Source: Actinoplanes lobatus (lineage in GTDB: Bacteria; Actinomycetota; Actinomycetes; Mycobacteriales; Micromonosporaceae). From it: a stretch of 64,000 nucleotides of DNA. The DNA is taken from NCBI RefSeq assembly GCF_014205215.1, contig NZ_JACHNC010000001.1, forward strand, positions 3,229,001 to 3,293,000. The letters are read 5' to 3'. The notes below the pieces were generated by a model. The model made no database searches. It had not been told where the DNA came from and saw nothing but the letters and a program-made list of their open reading frames with translations. The position numbers and the translations under genes were made by a program. Shown in pieces: positions 1 to 8,468 of this stretch; the first letter of the stretch is position 1; each line of letters opens with the position of its first letter.

Positions 1-1
1 G

Positions 2-3000
2 TACAACCGGGTCGACGCCGTCGACCTCGGCACCGGAATCCTCCCGGTCACCGCCGTCCGCTCCGGTGGCCGCCGGACCCCCGACGGCGTACCCGCCCGG
101 CAGACATTCTGGACCGCGAGCGGAGCCGGACTGCTCGCCTTCAACCCCGCTGACCTGGGCGACCGCCCGCACAGCCTGGTCCTCATGAACCCCGGCGGCA
201 CACCCGTCGCCCGGCTCGCCACCGTCGCCGAGGTCCGCCCCGGCTGGCTCAACAGCGGCACCTGGGGCCTGCTCACCCTCGGCACCCTGCTCGTCATGGC
301 CGGCGTGATCGTCCTGAGCTGGCCGGGCCGCCGCCGCGAGGTCGTCTACGTCGTCGAACCCAGCCAGGTCCCGGAACTCATGCACGCCATCGGCGCGCCG
401 CTGCCCCTGCCCGGCGGGCTCGCCTACCACGCCGGGGCGCGCGGTGGGGCACACCGTCCGCGTACGCTCGCCGACTCCCGGCCCAGCCGCCCGCCCGCGC
501 TGCCGCAGTTCGCCTGGCCTCCGAAGCGGCCGGCCGGCCCGTTCCCGCCGGCCTTCACCGCCACCCTCGACGGTCCCGAACCCGCCTCCGGTCCGGTCGC
601 CGCCCCCGGTTCCCCGGCCGCCTCCGGCCCGCATCTCCACGGGGACGCGGCTTCCGGTTCGCTCGTCCCCGACGACCCGGGCGTCGTCTCCGACGCGGCA
701 GCTTCCGTCGATGCCCTCCCCGGCCCGGGTTTTCCCGGTGACGGCGGCGCTCCCGTCCCGGGCTCTCTCGGTGACGGCGGCGCTTCCGGCCAGGCCTCGC
801 CCGGTGACGGCGGCGCTTCCGGCCCGGGCTCGCCCGGTGACGGCGGCGCCTCCGTTCCGGGTGGGGGGACCCCGGCGCCCGGCCAGCCGCTGAGCCTGCT
901 CGGCGACACGCCCGCCCTCGCCGGATCACAGCCCGGCACGGTTCCGGCCCGCCGCGGCGACCGCCGCCGCTCACCGTCCAGCCCGGACGCGCCCGGATTC
1001 CAGGCCACCGCCGTCGGCGCCTGGGTGGCGGCCACCGCCCCGGACCGGGCCCGCAAGACCGAGGCGCGAGCCGCCGCCCGGCTGGCCGAGGCGGCCCGCC
1101 GCAACGCCGGGAAGTTCACCCCCGCCCAGACCGGCAAGACCAACATGCCGGGGTCGACGATCCCGATCGCCCCCCGTCGCGGCCACACGACCGCGAACCC
1201 CGAAGAGGCGCCAACCACCGGCACCCCGGCCGTGACCGGGAGCGTCGCAGAGGAATCGGCCACGCCGATCACGGTCGAGGACGTCGCCGGGGAGCCGGAA
1301 ACCCGTCCGGCGGACGCCGGCAACCCGGACGCCCCGGCAGAGGAATCGGCCACGCCGATCACGGTTGAGGACGTCGCCGGGGAGCCGGAAACCCGTCCGG
1401 CGGACGCCGGCAACCCGGACGCCCCGGCAGAGGAATCGGCCCCGGTGATCGCGGTCGAGGACGTCGCCGGGAAGCCGGAAACCCGGTCCACCGAGGCTGA
1501 CAAATCGGATACCCCCGCCGTGATCGGGAGCGTCGCGGAAGAGTCGGCCGCACCCGCGAAGCCGGCGACTCAGGCCTCGGATGCCGTCGGCGGGCTGACC
1601 GAAAAGCACGATGCCACCGCGGATCGCGCCACCACGCCGCCGAAGACCCCCACCCAGCGTCCGGGGGCAGCGGCCCTGCAAACCCCCGACCAGGGCCGGC
1701 CGACCGCGAAACTCACGGCCACAAGCCCCGATCCGGTACGCCCGGACGACGGCCCATCAACCGCGGACGGCCCGGCCCCACGACCGGCCATGACCCGGGT
1801 GGCCCTCCGAACCGGACCAGCCGCCACCGACTGGACCGCAACCGGCCTGACCCGCCTGGAGCCCCGCCGCGTCCCGGCGCCCGAGCCGGTAACCGTCATC
1901 GGTGAGGCGGCTGACCGTCCCGATCAGACCGGCACCGTGGAGTCGAACAAGCCACCGGTCAACGAGCCGGCCGCGAACCTCACCGTGAAGCCCGGCGCGC
2001 ACGGTAGCGCCCCGGCCGTCACCGAGCCCGGCCCGCAACCGTCCCCGCCCGGGGATACGCCCGCCGAGCCGGAGGCGAAGGCGACCACTACGGAGAAGGA
2101 AGAACCCGGGAAGCGCCCGATCATCCCGTTCCCGAGCCGTCCGGCGCCGACCGATGATCGCGAAGAAGCGGCCCCGGCCGGCGGTGAACAGCGCGCCTCG
2201 ATCCATGCCGTCGAGGCCGGAATCCCGGTTCTCGACCAGGCCGCGCCTCCGGAGACCGTGGAATCCGGTGCCGCCCCGACCCCGTCCGTGGCGGACAGCA
2301 CCCATGTCGAGGCCTCGGATTCCGTTCCGGCGACAACGGATCCGGACCACGGCAAGGCCGGCCTTTCCGAGCCGCAGCAGCCGCCCACCCGGCCGGGGAG
2401 GTCCAAGCGGGCATCGATGCACGCGGTGGAGGCCGGCGGGCTGACGCTCAGCAAGAAGCCGGCGCCCGTGCCGACCCAGGGCCTCGCGGCTCCGTCGCGA
2501 CCCGTCTCCGAAAGCCCCGTCTCCGAAAGCCCTGTCTCCGAACGTCCCGCCTCCGGACGCACGTCCGAGCCGGCTCCCGAACACGCGGCCACGGCGGCGA
2601 CCCCGAACGGCGAACCGGCAGGAAGCGTGACCGAGCCGGCTTCCGGCCACGCGGCGACGGCGGAGAACGATGAGCCGGCCGAGCGGAATGCCTCCTCGGG
2701 ACCGGTGAAGGCCACAGCGAAGACCGCCGGATCCGGTGCCACCCGGGACACGGCCGAGGGCGTGAAGACACCGAAGGCGAGGGGCGACCGGCCCCGGACC
2801 GCCGAACCCGGTGGCGACAACCCGCTGGCAAGGGCCCAGAGCCGTATCGCCGGGGACATGCCCGCAGCGCCCCGCCCGGCCCCGGCCACACGGCGGACAC
2901 CGGCTTCCTGGGTCCGGGCGGCCGAGTCGGTGGCGGCCCGCACCGGGGTGGAGGCACCCGACGGGACGGCTCAGCCCGTACCCCCGAAGGCCCGGACGGC

Positions 3001-3451
3001 CGGGACCCGGACCGCCGGAGTGCCGGAGCCGGAGCCGAAGGCGGCCGGGACCCGAGCCGCCGAGCCGTCGAAGCCGGAGCCGGAGCCGAAGGCGGCTGGA
3101 GTGCCGGAGCCGGAGCCGAAGGCGGCCGGGACCCGAGCCGCCGAACCGTCGAAGCCGGAGCCGGAGCCGAAGACGGCTGGAGTGCCGGAGCCGGAGCCGA
3201 AGGCGGCCGGGACCCGAGCCGCCGAACCGTCGAAGCCGGAGCCGGAGCCGAAGACGGCTGGAGTGCCGAAGCCGGAGCCGAAAGCGGCCGGGACCCGACC
3301 CGCTGGAGATCCGAAGCCGAAGGCATTCGGGGGACTGCCGTTGAGCTATCGCGAGGAAGCCGCCAAGCTGCTGGCCGGAGGCTCCGACCAGCGCCGTCGC
3401 CGGAGCCCCGCCGCTCGCAACCGCCCCAAGGACGGCGACGAGAAGAACTGA
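2..3451 (+). CDS. Large repeat-rich single-pass membrane protein (5' end outside window)
   Basis: The frame is open from the left edge, so the true start lies upstream; the ATG at 185 is internal. At least 1149 residues are visible. About 85 residues, probably extracytoplasmic, precede one strongly hydrophobic segment (bases about 257-325, rich in L, V, G), followed by basic residues WPGRRR that suggest a cytoplasmic tail. The rest, about 1000 residues, is Pro/Ala/Glu/Thr-rich and looks disordered. It carries three tandem repeat sets (11-aa, 30-aa and 27-aa units), a doubled RAS(I/M)HAVEAG motif and a conserved-looking basic C-terminus (GGLPLSYREEAAKLL, then RRRR). No enzymatic domain is recognised. 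A strong hairpin follows the stop. The function is unknown; a surface- or envelope-associated scaffold is only a guess. Coding is certain from uninterrupted codon bias over 3.4 kb. Confidence 0.8.
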   Translation, partial: YNRVDAVDLGTGILPVTAVRSGGRRTPDGVPARQTFWTASGAGLLAFNPADLGDRPHSLVLMNPGGTPVARLATVAEVRPGWLNSGTWGLLTLGTLLVMAGVIVLSWPGRRREVVYVVEPSQVPELMHAIGAPLPLPGGLAYHAGARGGAHRPRTLADSRPSRPPALPQFAWPPKRPAGPFPPAFTATLDGPEPASGPVAAPGSPAASGPHLHGDAASGSLVPDDPGVVSDAAASVDALPGPGFPGDGGAPVPGSLGDGGASGQASPGDGGASGPGSPGDGGASVPGGGTPAPGQPLSLLGDTPALAGSQPGTVPARRGDRRRSPSSPDAPGFQATAVGAWVAATAPDRARKTEARAAARLAEAARRNAGKFTPAQTGKTNMPGSTIPIAPRRGHTTANPEEAPTTGTPAVTGSVAEESATPITVEDVAGEPETRPADAGNPDAPAEESATPITVEDVAGEPETRPADAGNPDAPAEESAPVIAVEDVAGKPETRSTEADKSDTPAVIGSVAEESAAPAKPATQASDAVGGLTEKHDATADRATTPPKTPTQRPGAAALQTPDQGRPTAKLTATSPDPVRPDDGPSTADGPAPRPAMTRVALRTGPAATDWTATGLTRLEPRRVPAPEPVTVIGEAADRPDQTGTVESNKPPVNEPAANLTVKPGAHGSAPAVTEPGPQPSPPGDTPAEPEAKATTTEKEEPGKRPIIPFPSRPAPTDDREEAAPAGGEQRASIHAVEAGIPVLDQAAPPETVESGAAPTPSVADSTHVEASDSVPATTDPDHGKAGLSEPQQPPTRPGRSKRASMHAVEAGGLTLSKKPAPVPTQGLAAPSRPVSESPVSESPVSERPASGRTSEPAPEHAATAATPNGEPAGSVTEPASGHAATAENDEPAERNASSGPVKATAKTAGSGATRDTAEGVKTPKARGDRPRTAEPGGDNPLARAQSRIAGDMPAAPRPAPATRRTPASWVRAAESVAARTGVEAPDGTAQPVPPKARTAGTRTAGVPEPEPKAAGTRAAEPSKPEPEPKAAGVPEPEPKAAGTRAAEPSKPEPEPKTAGVPEPEPKAAGTRAAEPSKPEPEPKTAGVPKPEPKAAGTRPAGDPKPKAFGGLPLSYREEAAKLLAGGSDQRRRRSPAARNRPKDGDEKN
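737..868 (+). repeat. 33-bp tandem coding repeat, 4 units
   Basis: The string GGTGACGGCGGCG recurs at 737, 770, 803 and 836, a strict 33-bp period encoding an 11-residue unit with the core GDGGA. It lies inside the disordered tail of the large membrane protein. Confidence 0.9.
1247..1510 (+). repeat. 90-bp tandem coding repeat, about 3 units
   Basis: Units begin at 1247, 1337 and 1427, each with GCAGAGGAATCGGC. The first two are almost identical over 90 bp (30 residues, AEESATPITVEDVAG...); the third diverges and decays. In-frame, so expansion or contraction keeps the reading frame. Confidence 0.9.
3017..3301 (+). repeat. 81-bp tandem coding repeat, 3.5 units
   Basis: Units start at 3017, 3098, 3179 and 3260, an exact 81-bp period (27 residues built from PEPEPKAAG and TRAAEPSKP blocks). 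The charged Pro-Glu-Lys repeat is predicted to be extended and disordered. The last unit is partial. Confidence 0.9.
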
Positions 3452-3457
3452 CGAAAT

Positions 3458-3487
3458 GGCGGGCCATCCCGGACGGGATGGCCCGCC
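3458..3487 (+). terminator. Hairpin terminator after the repeat protein
   Basis: GGCGGGCCATCCCG (3458-3471) is perfectly complementary to CGGGATGGCCCGCC (3474-3487), with a minimal loop. It sits 7 bases after the stop codon. No T-tract follows, as is common in actinomycetes. Confidence 0.75.
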
Positions 3488-3522
3488 CGTCATTGCGGAC
3501 AGAACCTGGCCGCATAAGGACC

Positions 3523-3528
3523 TAGCGT
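3523..3528 (+). promoter_or_regulatory. -10 box, leaderless start of the AlkZ-like gene
   Basis: TAGCGT lies 7 nt before the ATG at 3536 and no Shine-Dalgarno precedes that ATG, so the transcript probably starts at the start codon. Confidence 0.45.
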
Positions 3529-3535
3529 CGCGGGT

Positions 3536-4600
3536 ATGCGAGTTCTCCCCGCGCGCGTGCTGAACCGGACCTACCTGCGACGACAGTTGCTGGCCGAGCG
3601 CCTGCCGCGGCCCGCCGCCGACATCGTCCGGCATCTCGTGGCCGTGCAGGGTCAGGAGCCGGACTCGCCCTACCTGGGGCTGTGGGCGCGGTCGTCGTCC
3701 TTCCAGCGGGCGGACCTGACCGCCCTGCTGCACGACCGGACCGTGGTGCGTGGCGCCATGCTGCGCGGGACCCAGCATCTGAGCACCGGCGACGACTTCG
3801 GCTGGCTGCGCCCGACGTTGCAGCCGATGCTGGACCGCCTGGCCGGGAGGCTGAGCCGGGTCGATGATCCGGTGGCGTTCACCGCGGCGGCGCGGGAGAT
3901 CCTGGCGGCGGGCCCGCTGACCCGGCCGGAGATCGCCCGGCGGCTGACGGCCCGGTTCCCGGAGGTGGAGTTGAGCGGGCTGACGCTGGGGGCGCATCTG
4001 CGGCTGGCGCTGCTGCATCCGCCGCCGTCCGGTACGTGGGGGCACCGCGGCCGGGTGACCTGTGTGCTGGCGGACGACTATCTGGGCCGCCCGCTGGCCG
4101 ACGGCGTGGCCATGGAGACGCTGGTGTGGCGTTATCTGGCCGCGTTCGGCCCGGCGTCGGCCAAGGATCTGCAGGTGTGGTCGGGCCTGACCCGGCTCGC
4201 GGGGGTGCTGGCGGGGCTGAAGGCCCGGCTGCGGGTCTTCCGGGACGAGGCGGGGACCGACCTGTACGACCTGCCGGACGCCCCGATCGCCGATCCGGGC
4301 GAGCCGGCGCCGGTGGTGTTCCTGCCGGAGTTCGACAACGCGGTGCTGGGTCATGCCGACCGGGCCAGGATCATCCACCCGGGTGACCGGTCGCTGGTGA
4401 CGCCGGGGTGGTCGATCGTTCGCCCGACCGTGCTGGTCGACGGTTTCGTGGCGGCGGTCTGGTCCCGCCGGGGTGGGACGCTGACCGTCGAGCCGTTTCG
4501 CCCGCTGGCGCCGGGGGACCGGGCGGCGGTGGAGGCGCGGGCGGCGGGCCTGCTCGAGTTCGTGGCGCCGGGTGACGCCCACGAGGTGCGCTGGGCATGA
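3536..4600 (+). CDS. Winged-helix (HTH_42) AlkZ/YcaQ-like protein, putative DNA glycosylase
   Basis: 354 residues, the usual length of the single-chain HTH_42 superfamily that includes AlkZ of the azinomycin producer and E. coli YcaQ. The N-terminus LNRTYLRRQLL and the block AVQGQEPDSPYLGLWAR match the region carrying the family's catalytic Q-x-Q motif; here it is Q38-G-Q40. Known members are DNA glycosylases that remove bulky alkyl adducts or unhook interstrand crosslinks; for this protein that activity is an inference. The middle residue is Gly, whereas AlkZ relatives usually have an aliphatic residue. It is a single gene between two terminators with no biosynthetic cluster beside it, so a housekeeping or general repair role is more likely than self-resistance. 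The start has a leaderless -10 box. Confidence 0.75.
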   Translation: MRVLPARVLNRTYLRRQLLAERLPRPAADIVRHLVAVQGQEPDSPYLGLWARSSSFQRADLTALLHDRTVVRGAMLRGTQHLSTGDDFGWLRPTLQPMLDRLAGRLSRVDDPVAFTAAAREILAAGPLTRPEIARRLTARFPEVELSGLTLGAHLRLALLHPPPSGTWGHRGRVTCVLADDYLGRPLADGVAMETLVWRYLAAFGPASAKDLQVWSGLTRLAGVLAGLKARLRVFRDEAGTDLYDLPDAPIADPGEPAPVVFLPEFDNAVLGHADRARIIHPGDRSLVTPGWSIVRPTVLVDGFVAAVWSRRGGTLTVEPFRPLAPGDRAAVEARAAGLLEFVAPGDAHEVRWA

Positions 4601-4636
4601 AAGGGCCCTCCGTGCTGCCGACACGGAGGGCCCTTT
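4600..4636 (+). terminator. Intrinsic terminator
   Basis: AAAGGGCCCTCCGTG (4600-4614) pairs perfectly with CACGGAGGGCCCTTT (4622-4636) across a 7-nt loop. It begins at the last base of the stop codon of the preceding gene. Confidence 0.9.
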
Positions 4637-4784
4637 ACCGGGGGGAACGGAGTAACCGAAGGGGGGCTTCGTCCGTTAAGTTCACTTTACCCGGCAACCG
4701 GCCAAGTGGGAAGTCCGGGTAGCAAACCGGACAAATGACTCGTACACGAGGGTCCGGGGGCGAACGGTGGCTCGACGCCCGGCG

Positions 4785-4790
4785 TAGGCT
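4785..4790 (+). promoter_or_regulatory. -10 box, leaderless start of orn
   Basis: TAGGCT ends 6 nt before the GTG at 4797, and no ribosome binding site is visible. Confidence 0.5.
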
Positions 4791-4796
4791 GTCGAC

Positions 4797-5387
4797 GTGG
4801 CGGATCTTCTGGTGTGGATCGACTGTGAGATGACCGGTCTCGACCTGGGCAAGGACAAGCTCATCGAGGTGGCGGCGCTGGTCACCGATCCCGAGCTGAA
4901 CGTGTTGGGCGAGGGCGTCGATCTGGTCATCCACGCCGACGAGGCGTCGCTTGACGCGATGCCTCCCGTGGTGCGCGACATGCACGCCAAGTCGGGGCTC
5001 ACCGACGAGGTCCGCCGTTCGGCCATCACCATGGCCGAGGCGGAGGAGGCGGTGCTGGCGTATGTCAAGGAGTACGTGCCGAACCCCCGGACCGCCCCGC
5101 TCTGCGGCAACTCGATCGCCACCGACCGCGGCTTCCTGGCCCGGGACATGCCGGCGCTCGACGCCCACCTGCACTACCGGATGATCGACGTCTCCTCGAT
5201 CAAGGAGCTGTGCCGCCGGTGGTATCCGCGGGTGTATTTCGGCCAGCCGGCCAAGGGCCTGTCCCACCGGGCGCTCGCCGACATCCGGGAGAGCATCCGC
5301 GAGCTGGAGTACTACCGCCGAACGATCTTCGTCCCACAGCCCGGCCCGGACGTGGAAGCGGCCAGGGCCGTCGCCGCCGAACTGTAG
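4797..5387 (+). CDS. orn: Oligoribonuclease
   Basis: 196 residues, the normal size of Orn, a DEDDh 3'-5' exonuclease that degrades 2-5 nt RNA fragments and pGpG (the last step of c-di-GMP breakdown) to mononucleotides in the cytoplasm. All catalytic residues are visible: D9 and E11 in [11 protein letters not shown]110 in [10 protein letters not shown], and H157 and D162 in SHRALADI. The order and spacing agree with E. coli Orn. The GTG start at 4797 is supported by a TAGGCT -10 box 6 nt upstream (leaderless). It lies directly upstream of tRNA-His on the same strand, with no terminator obvious between them. Identification is very secure. Confidence 0.97.
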   Translation: MADLLVWIDCEMTGLDLGKDKLIEVAALVTDPELNVLGEGVDLVIHADEASLDAMPPVVRDMHAKSGLTDEVRRSAITMAEAEEAVLAYVKEYVPNPRTAPLCGNSIATDRGFLARDMPALDAHLHYRMIDVSSIKELCRRWYPRVYFGQPAKGLSHRALADIRESIRELEYYRRTIFVPQPGPDVEAARAVAAEL

Positions 5388-5460
5388 GTAACCCGCTCGA
5401 CGGCCTCCCGGGGCGTGCGGCTATGATTGGCCAGCGCCGCCGATAAACAGGGCGGCCATG

Positions 5461-5536
5461 GTGGTCGTAGCTCAGTAGGTAGAGCACCGGGTTGTGGTCC
5501 CGGGTGTCGCGGGTTCGAATCCCGTCGATCACCCCA
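5461..5536 (+). tRNA. tRNA-His (GTG anticodon)
   Basis: A full cloverleaf: acceptor GTGGTCG (5461-5467) pairs with CGATCAC (5526-5532). The anticodon loop TTGTGGT places GTG at 5494-5496, and the T-loop is GTTCGAATC. C73 is followed by an encoded CCA (5534-5536). The base before the acceptor is G, the expected G-1 of tRNA-His. Confidence 0.97.
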
Positions 5537-5540
5537 TAGG

Positions 5541-5570
5541 AAAGGCCTCGTCGAGAGACGGGGCCTTTTT
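5541..5570 (+). terminator. Terminator of tRNA-His
   Basis: AAAGGCCTCGTC, a GAGA loop, GACGGGGCCTTTTT. It combines a GC-rich stem with a real T-tract, 4 bases after the CCA end. Confidence 0.92.
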
Positions 5571-5717
5571 CGTTTCCCGCTCTTCGGAACACCGGAAGAT
5601 TTCTCGTGGGATCGGGCAACCTTTTCGGTCCGGCGGGCCACAGGGGTGTGGATCAGTCGTCGTCCCCAGGAGTCTCCCCCTCATGCCCCGCATCCACTGA
5701 CGGACAGGAACAGTCAC

Positions 5718-6236
5718 TTGTCCGACCTTGGCACCGAATACGCCTTCCGGCGGTTCTTCGACGAGCATCACGCCGACATGTCCCGTCTCGCCTACCTGGT
5801 GACCGGCGACTCGCAGGCCGCCGACGACCTGGCGGCCGACGCGTTCGTGGAGGTGTGGCGGCACTGGGAACGCGTCCAGGCGGCGGACAGCCCGGTCGCG
5901 TACGCGCGTGGCATCGTGACCAACCTGGCCCGCCAGTGGATCAAGAAGCAGAGCCGGGAGCGGTCCGGTCTGCTGCGGCTCGGCCTGCTGCGCCGCGACC
6001 GGGCGGAGAGCGACACCCCCGCGGTCCTGGACGTGCGAGCGGCGCTGCAGCGCCTTCCGCAGCGGCGTCGCGAGTGCGTCATCCTCCGGTACGCGTTCGA
6101 CGTGCCGGAACGTGAGGTCGCCACCATCCTCGGCATCTCGGTCGGCGCGGTGAAGAGCCACACCTCGCGGGGCGCCGCCCAGTTGAGCGAGTTCCTGCGC
6201 GGGATGCCGCTGGCGACGGGACGTCGTCATGGCTGA
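5718..6236 (+). CDS. SigE-family ECF RNA polymerase sigma factor
   Basis: 172 residues from a TTG start chosen because AGGAA (5706-5710) lies 7 nt upstream; the longer open frame would begin inside tRNA-His. Sigma region 2 is at about 10-70 (ADMSRLAYLVTGDSQAADDL, AFVEVWRHW) and region 4 at about 110-160 (LPQRRRECVILRYAFDVPEREVA then GISVGAVKSHTSRG). This is the short SigE-like type that directs core polymerase to a small set of promoters, usually for envelope stress. The downstream gene overlaps by 8 bases (ATGGCTGA), so the two are translationally coupled and the membrane protein is the likely regulator. The inducing signal cannot be told from the sequence. Confidence 0.88.
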   Translation: MSDLGTEYAFRRFFDEHHADMSRLAYLVTGDSQAADDLAADAFVEVWRHWERVQAADSPVAYARGIVTNLARQWIKKQSRERSGLLRLGLLRRDRAESDTPAVLDVRAALQRLPQRRRECVILRYAFDVPEREVATILGISVGAVKSHTSRGAAQLSEFLRGMPLATGRRHG

Positions 6237-7014
6237 GCGTCTCCATCCCGACCTGGGTGCGGCGCTGCGCCGGGAGGCCGAGCGGCACACGCCGGACCGG
6301 GCCGCGATGCTCACCCGGATCGCCCAGCGCCGTGCCGAGCCGGTCCGCGGCCGGTGGGCGTTCTCGTTGCGCCCGGTGGCCGCCGCGGCGTCGGTGGCCG
6401 CCACCATCGTGGTGGGTTTCACCGGGATCCGGCTGGCCGGTGACGAGCCCGATCCGGATCCCGGTCCGGCCGCCACCGCCTCACCGGCGCCGTCGGAGTC
6501 CGGCGCCGCGCCGCCGCAGCCCGGCCGTACCCCGAAGGGGAAGCCCACGGAGACCGGCCGCGGTCCGGACCGGGGCACCGTCCCCGTCCCCGGTACGGCG
6601 CCGGTGGTTCCGGTGTGGAAGCCGGCCGACGGCTTCCTGAGTTCCAGCGCCGTCCTCGACGAACACTCGGCCGGCACCTGGGCGCAGGGCAACGTCACCC
6701 TGACCACCACCGAACCGGTGACCGAACTGGACGTGGTGATCGGCGTGGTCCGGACCGAGGGTGTCCGGGAGGCCGGGAAGTGGACGTCGATCCCGGCGGC
6801 GATGATCGCCATGGCCGTGACCGCGGAGAAGGACGTGCTGTACTACCGCTTCACCCTCAAGCCGGGCGCCCCTCTGGCCCCGGGCAGCTACGTCTTCGCG
6901 GCGCAATACACGCATGCCGAGGGCGACCGAAATCCGAGCGGCGACAACTACGGCGCGGTCGCCGCCGCCGGCCCGAAGAGGGCCACGGTGACCGGGGCGT
7001 TCCCGGCGGCCTGA
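6229..7014 (+). CDS. Membrane-anchored putative anti-sigma partner
   Basis: 261 residues. A short cytoplasmic N-terminus (about 40 residues, LHPDLGAALRREAERHTPDRAAML) is followed by one transmembrane helix (about 46-64), a Pro/Ser/Ala linker (about 68-125) and an extracytoplasmic domain of about 130 residues rich in beta-type sequence (WAQGNVTLTTTEPVTELDVVIG). The HxxxCxxC motif of zinc-type anti-sigma factors is absent, so an anti-sigma role rests on the gene order: the start overlaps the sigma-factor stop by 8 bases. The exported domain is not recognised. A strong hairpin ends the unit. Confidence 0.7.
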   Translation: MAERLHPDLGAALRREAERHTPDRAAMLTRIAQRRAEPVRGRWAFSLRPVAAAASVAATIVVGFTGIRLAGDEPDPDPGPAATASPAPSESGAAPPQPGRTPKGKPTETGRGPDRGTVPVPGTAPVVPVWKPADGFLSSSAVLDEHSAGTWAQGNVTLTTTEPVTELDVVIGVVRTEGVREAGKWTSIPAAMIAMAVTAEKDVLYYRFTLKPGAPLAPGSYVFAAQYTHAEGDRNPSGDNYGAVAAAGPKRATVTGAFPAA

Positions 7015-7026
7015 GCGGAGACGAAC

Positions 7027-7059
7027 GTGGGCCCCGGTGCGATCCGCACCGGGGCCCAC
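7027..7059. terminator. Bidirectional terminator between convergent genes
   Basis: GTGGGCCCCGGTGCG (7027-7041) pairs perfectly with CGCACCGGGGCCCAC (7045-7059). It sits between the sigma-partner gene (+) and the L,D-transpeptidase (-). Confidence 0.9.
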
Positions 7060-7074
7060 GCCGTCCTGCCAGGC

Positions 7075-8331
7075 CTAGAGGTAGCTGCCCTTCTTGTACT
7101 CCGCGTAGCTCATGTTCCAGTCGGTCCAGCCGTTGCCGTTCTTCAGCTTGTCCTCGGTGCCGGTGACGCTGATCACGTCACCCATCATGGTGCGCTGGAA
7201 CAGCCACTGGCCGAGCGCCTCGGAGACGTTGACGCAGCCGTGCGAGACGTTGCGCTTGCCCTGCACGCCCTCGGACCACGGGGCGGCGTGGATGAACTGG
7301 CCGCTGTAGGTGATCCGCTGAGCCCAGTCGATCGGGGTCTTGTAGCCGTTCACCGGGTCCTCGTCGGTGGTGTCGAAGACGGTGTGCGCCGCCTTTTCCA
7401 TGATCACCATGGTGCCGCTGGAGGACGGGGTGCTCGGCTTGCCCAGGCTCACCGGGATCGTCTTGATGACCTTGCCGTCCTGCTTGACGGTCATCTTCTT
7501 GGTCTTGTTGGAGACCGTGAGGATCATCTCGCGGCCGATCTTCAGGTCCACCGTGAGGTCGGACCGGCCGTACCACCCGTCGCCGAGTTCAACGCCCTTG
7601 AGCTTCACGTCGGTGAAGACCTTGGAGTTGGCCTTCCAGTACGCCTGCGGGCGGAAGTGCACCTCGGTGGAGCTGATCCAGCGCCAGGTGCCCTCCTGCG
7701 CGGGTGTGGCGGTGACCACCATCCGGCGCTCGACCTCGGCCCGGTACTTCTCCGGGATGGCCCGCCCGAACTTCATGATCAGCGGCATGCCGACGCCGAC
7801 GGTCTGCCCGTCACCCAGGAAGCTGGTCACCCGCACCAGGTTGGACGGCTGCTTCATCGTCGTGAACGAGCTGGTGGCGGAGTTGTTCTTGCCGTCGGCC
7901 GCCGGGGTGGTGACGGTCACTGTGTACTTCGTGCCCCAGGCCAGTGACTCGGAGGGACGCCAGAGATTCTGGTCCTTGTCGAGGGTGCCCTCGACCTCGT
8001 CGCCCTTGGCGTTGGTGACCTTGACCTCGGTGTTGTCCGGGTCCTCGCTGTCGAACTTCACCTCGGACCAGAGCTCGACGCTCTTCGCGTCCTGCGCGGG
8101 AGAGGTCACCGCGACAGTGCTCAGCGTGGGCTCGGCGGAGGGAGCCGATGACGCGCCGGCTGCCCCGTCACCGCCACCCTGCCAGGACGGATCGTCCTTG
8201 TCGCCACTGCACGCGGCGGTCAGCAGCAGGGTGCCCGTGAGCATCGCGGCCAGGGTCAGGCGCCACCGGCTCCGGCCATTTCGGGCGGTTGGACCGGCCC
8301 GCTCCGCCGACCGAATTCCATCCATCTCCAT
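7075..8331 (-). CDS. L,D-transpeptidase lipoprotein (LdtMt2-like), copy 1
   Basis: 418 residues. It forms 3-3 crosslinks in peptidoglycan outside the membrane. An N-terminal lipoprotein signal ends in LTAACSG (the Cys is lipidated). Two Ig-like domains (about 70-260) follow, as in LdtMt2. The C-terminal YkuD domain (about 265-400) has HAAPWSEG and the signature SHGCVNVS; the nucleophile is Cys366. The C-terminal tail is WTDWNMSYAEYKKGSYL. GAGGAG lies just upstream of the ATG at 8331, but an in-frame ATG at 8325 has the better spacing, so the start may be two codons later. A second L,D-transpeptidase lies directly upstream on the same strand, 137 bp away, so the pair probably arose by duplication. 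Confidence 0.93.
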   Translation of the reverse strand: MEMDGIRSAERAGPTARNGRSRWRLTLAAMLTGTLLLTAACSGDKDDPSWQGGGDGAAGASSAPSAEPTLSTVAVTSPAQDAKSVELWSEVKFDSEDPDNTEVKVTNAKGDEVEGTLDKDQNLWRPSESLAWGTKYTVTVTTPAADGKNNSATSSFTTMKQPSNLVRVTSFLGDGQTVGVGMPLIMKFGRAIPEKYRAEVERRMVVTATPAQEGTWRWISSTEVHFRPQAYWKANSKVFTDVKLKGVELGDGWYGRSDLTVDLKIGREMILTVSNKTKKMTVKQDGKVIKTIPVSLGKPSTPSSSGTMVIMEKAAHTVFDTTDEDPVNGYKTPIDWAQRITYSGQFIHAAPWSEGVQGKRNVSHGCVNVSEALGQWLFQRTMMGDVISVTGTEDKLKNGNGWTDWNMSYAEYKKGSYL

Positions 8332-8468
8332 GGTCTCCTCACGGCGTCGTTCTCCCCGGCGCCCAATAGTGCCCCGCGAAACAGCGTCGCACCAATACCG
8401 GTTTCGTGCCGTGACCGGTGCAACGCCATCGATGTACCCCACCGGGTAGGAAGAACCACTCCGGGTGA

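Noticed and set aside
737..3301. Tandem repeats considered as a CRISPR array
   Set aside because: The units are contiguous, in frame, without unique spacers, and inside a gene; no cas genes are present.
1757..4624. 955-codon open frame on the minus strand, and other long frames antisense to the repeat protein
   Set aside because: Arg/Pro/His-rich translation typical of antisense frames in high-GC DNA; it runs across two terminators and two well-supported plus-strand genes.
5427..5717. Upstream extension of the first sigma-factor gene
   Set aside because: The extension runs through tRNA-His and its terminator; the TTG at 5718 has a good ribosome site and gives the full sigma domain.
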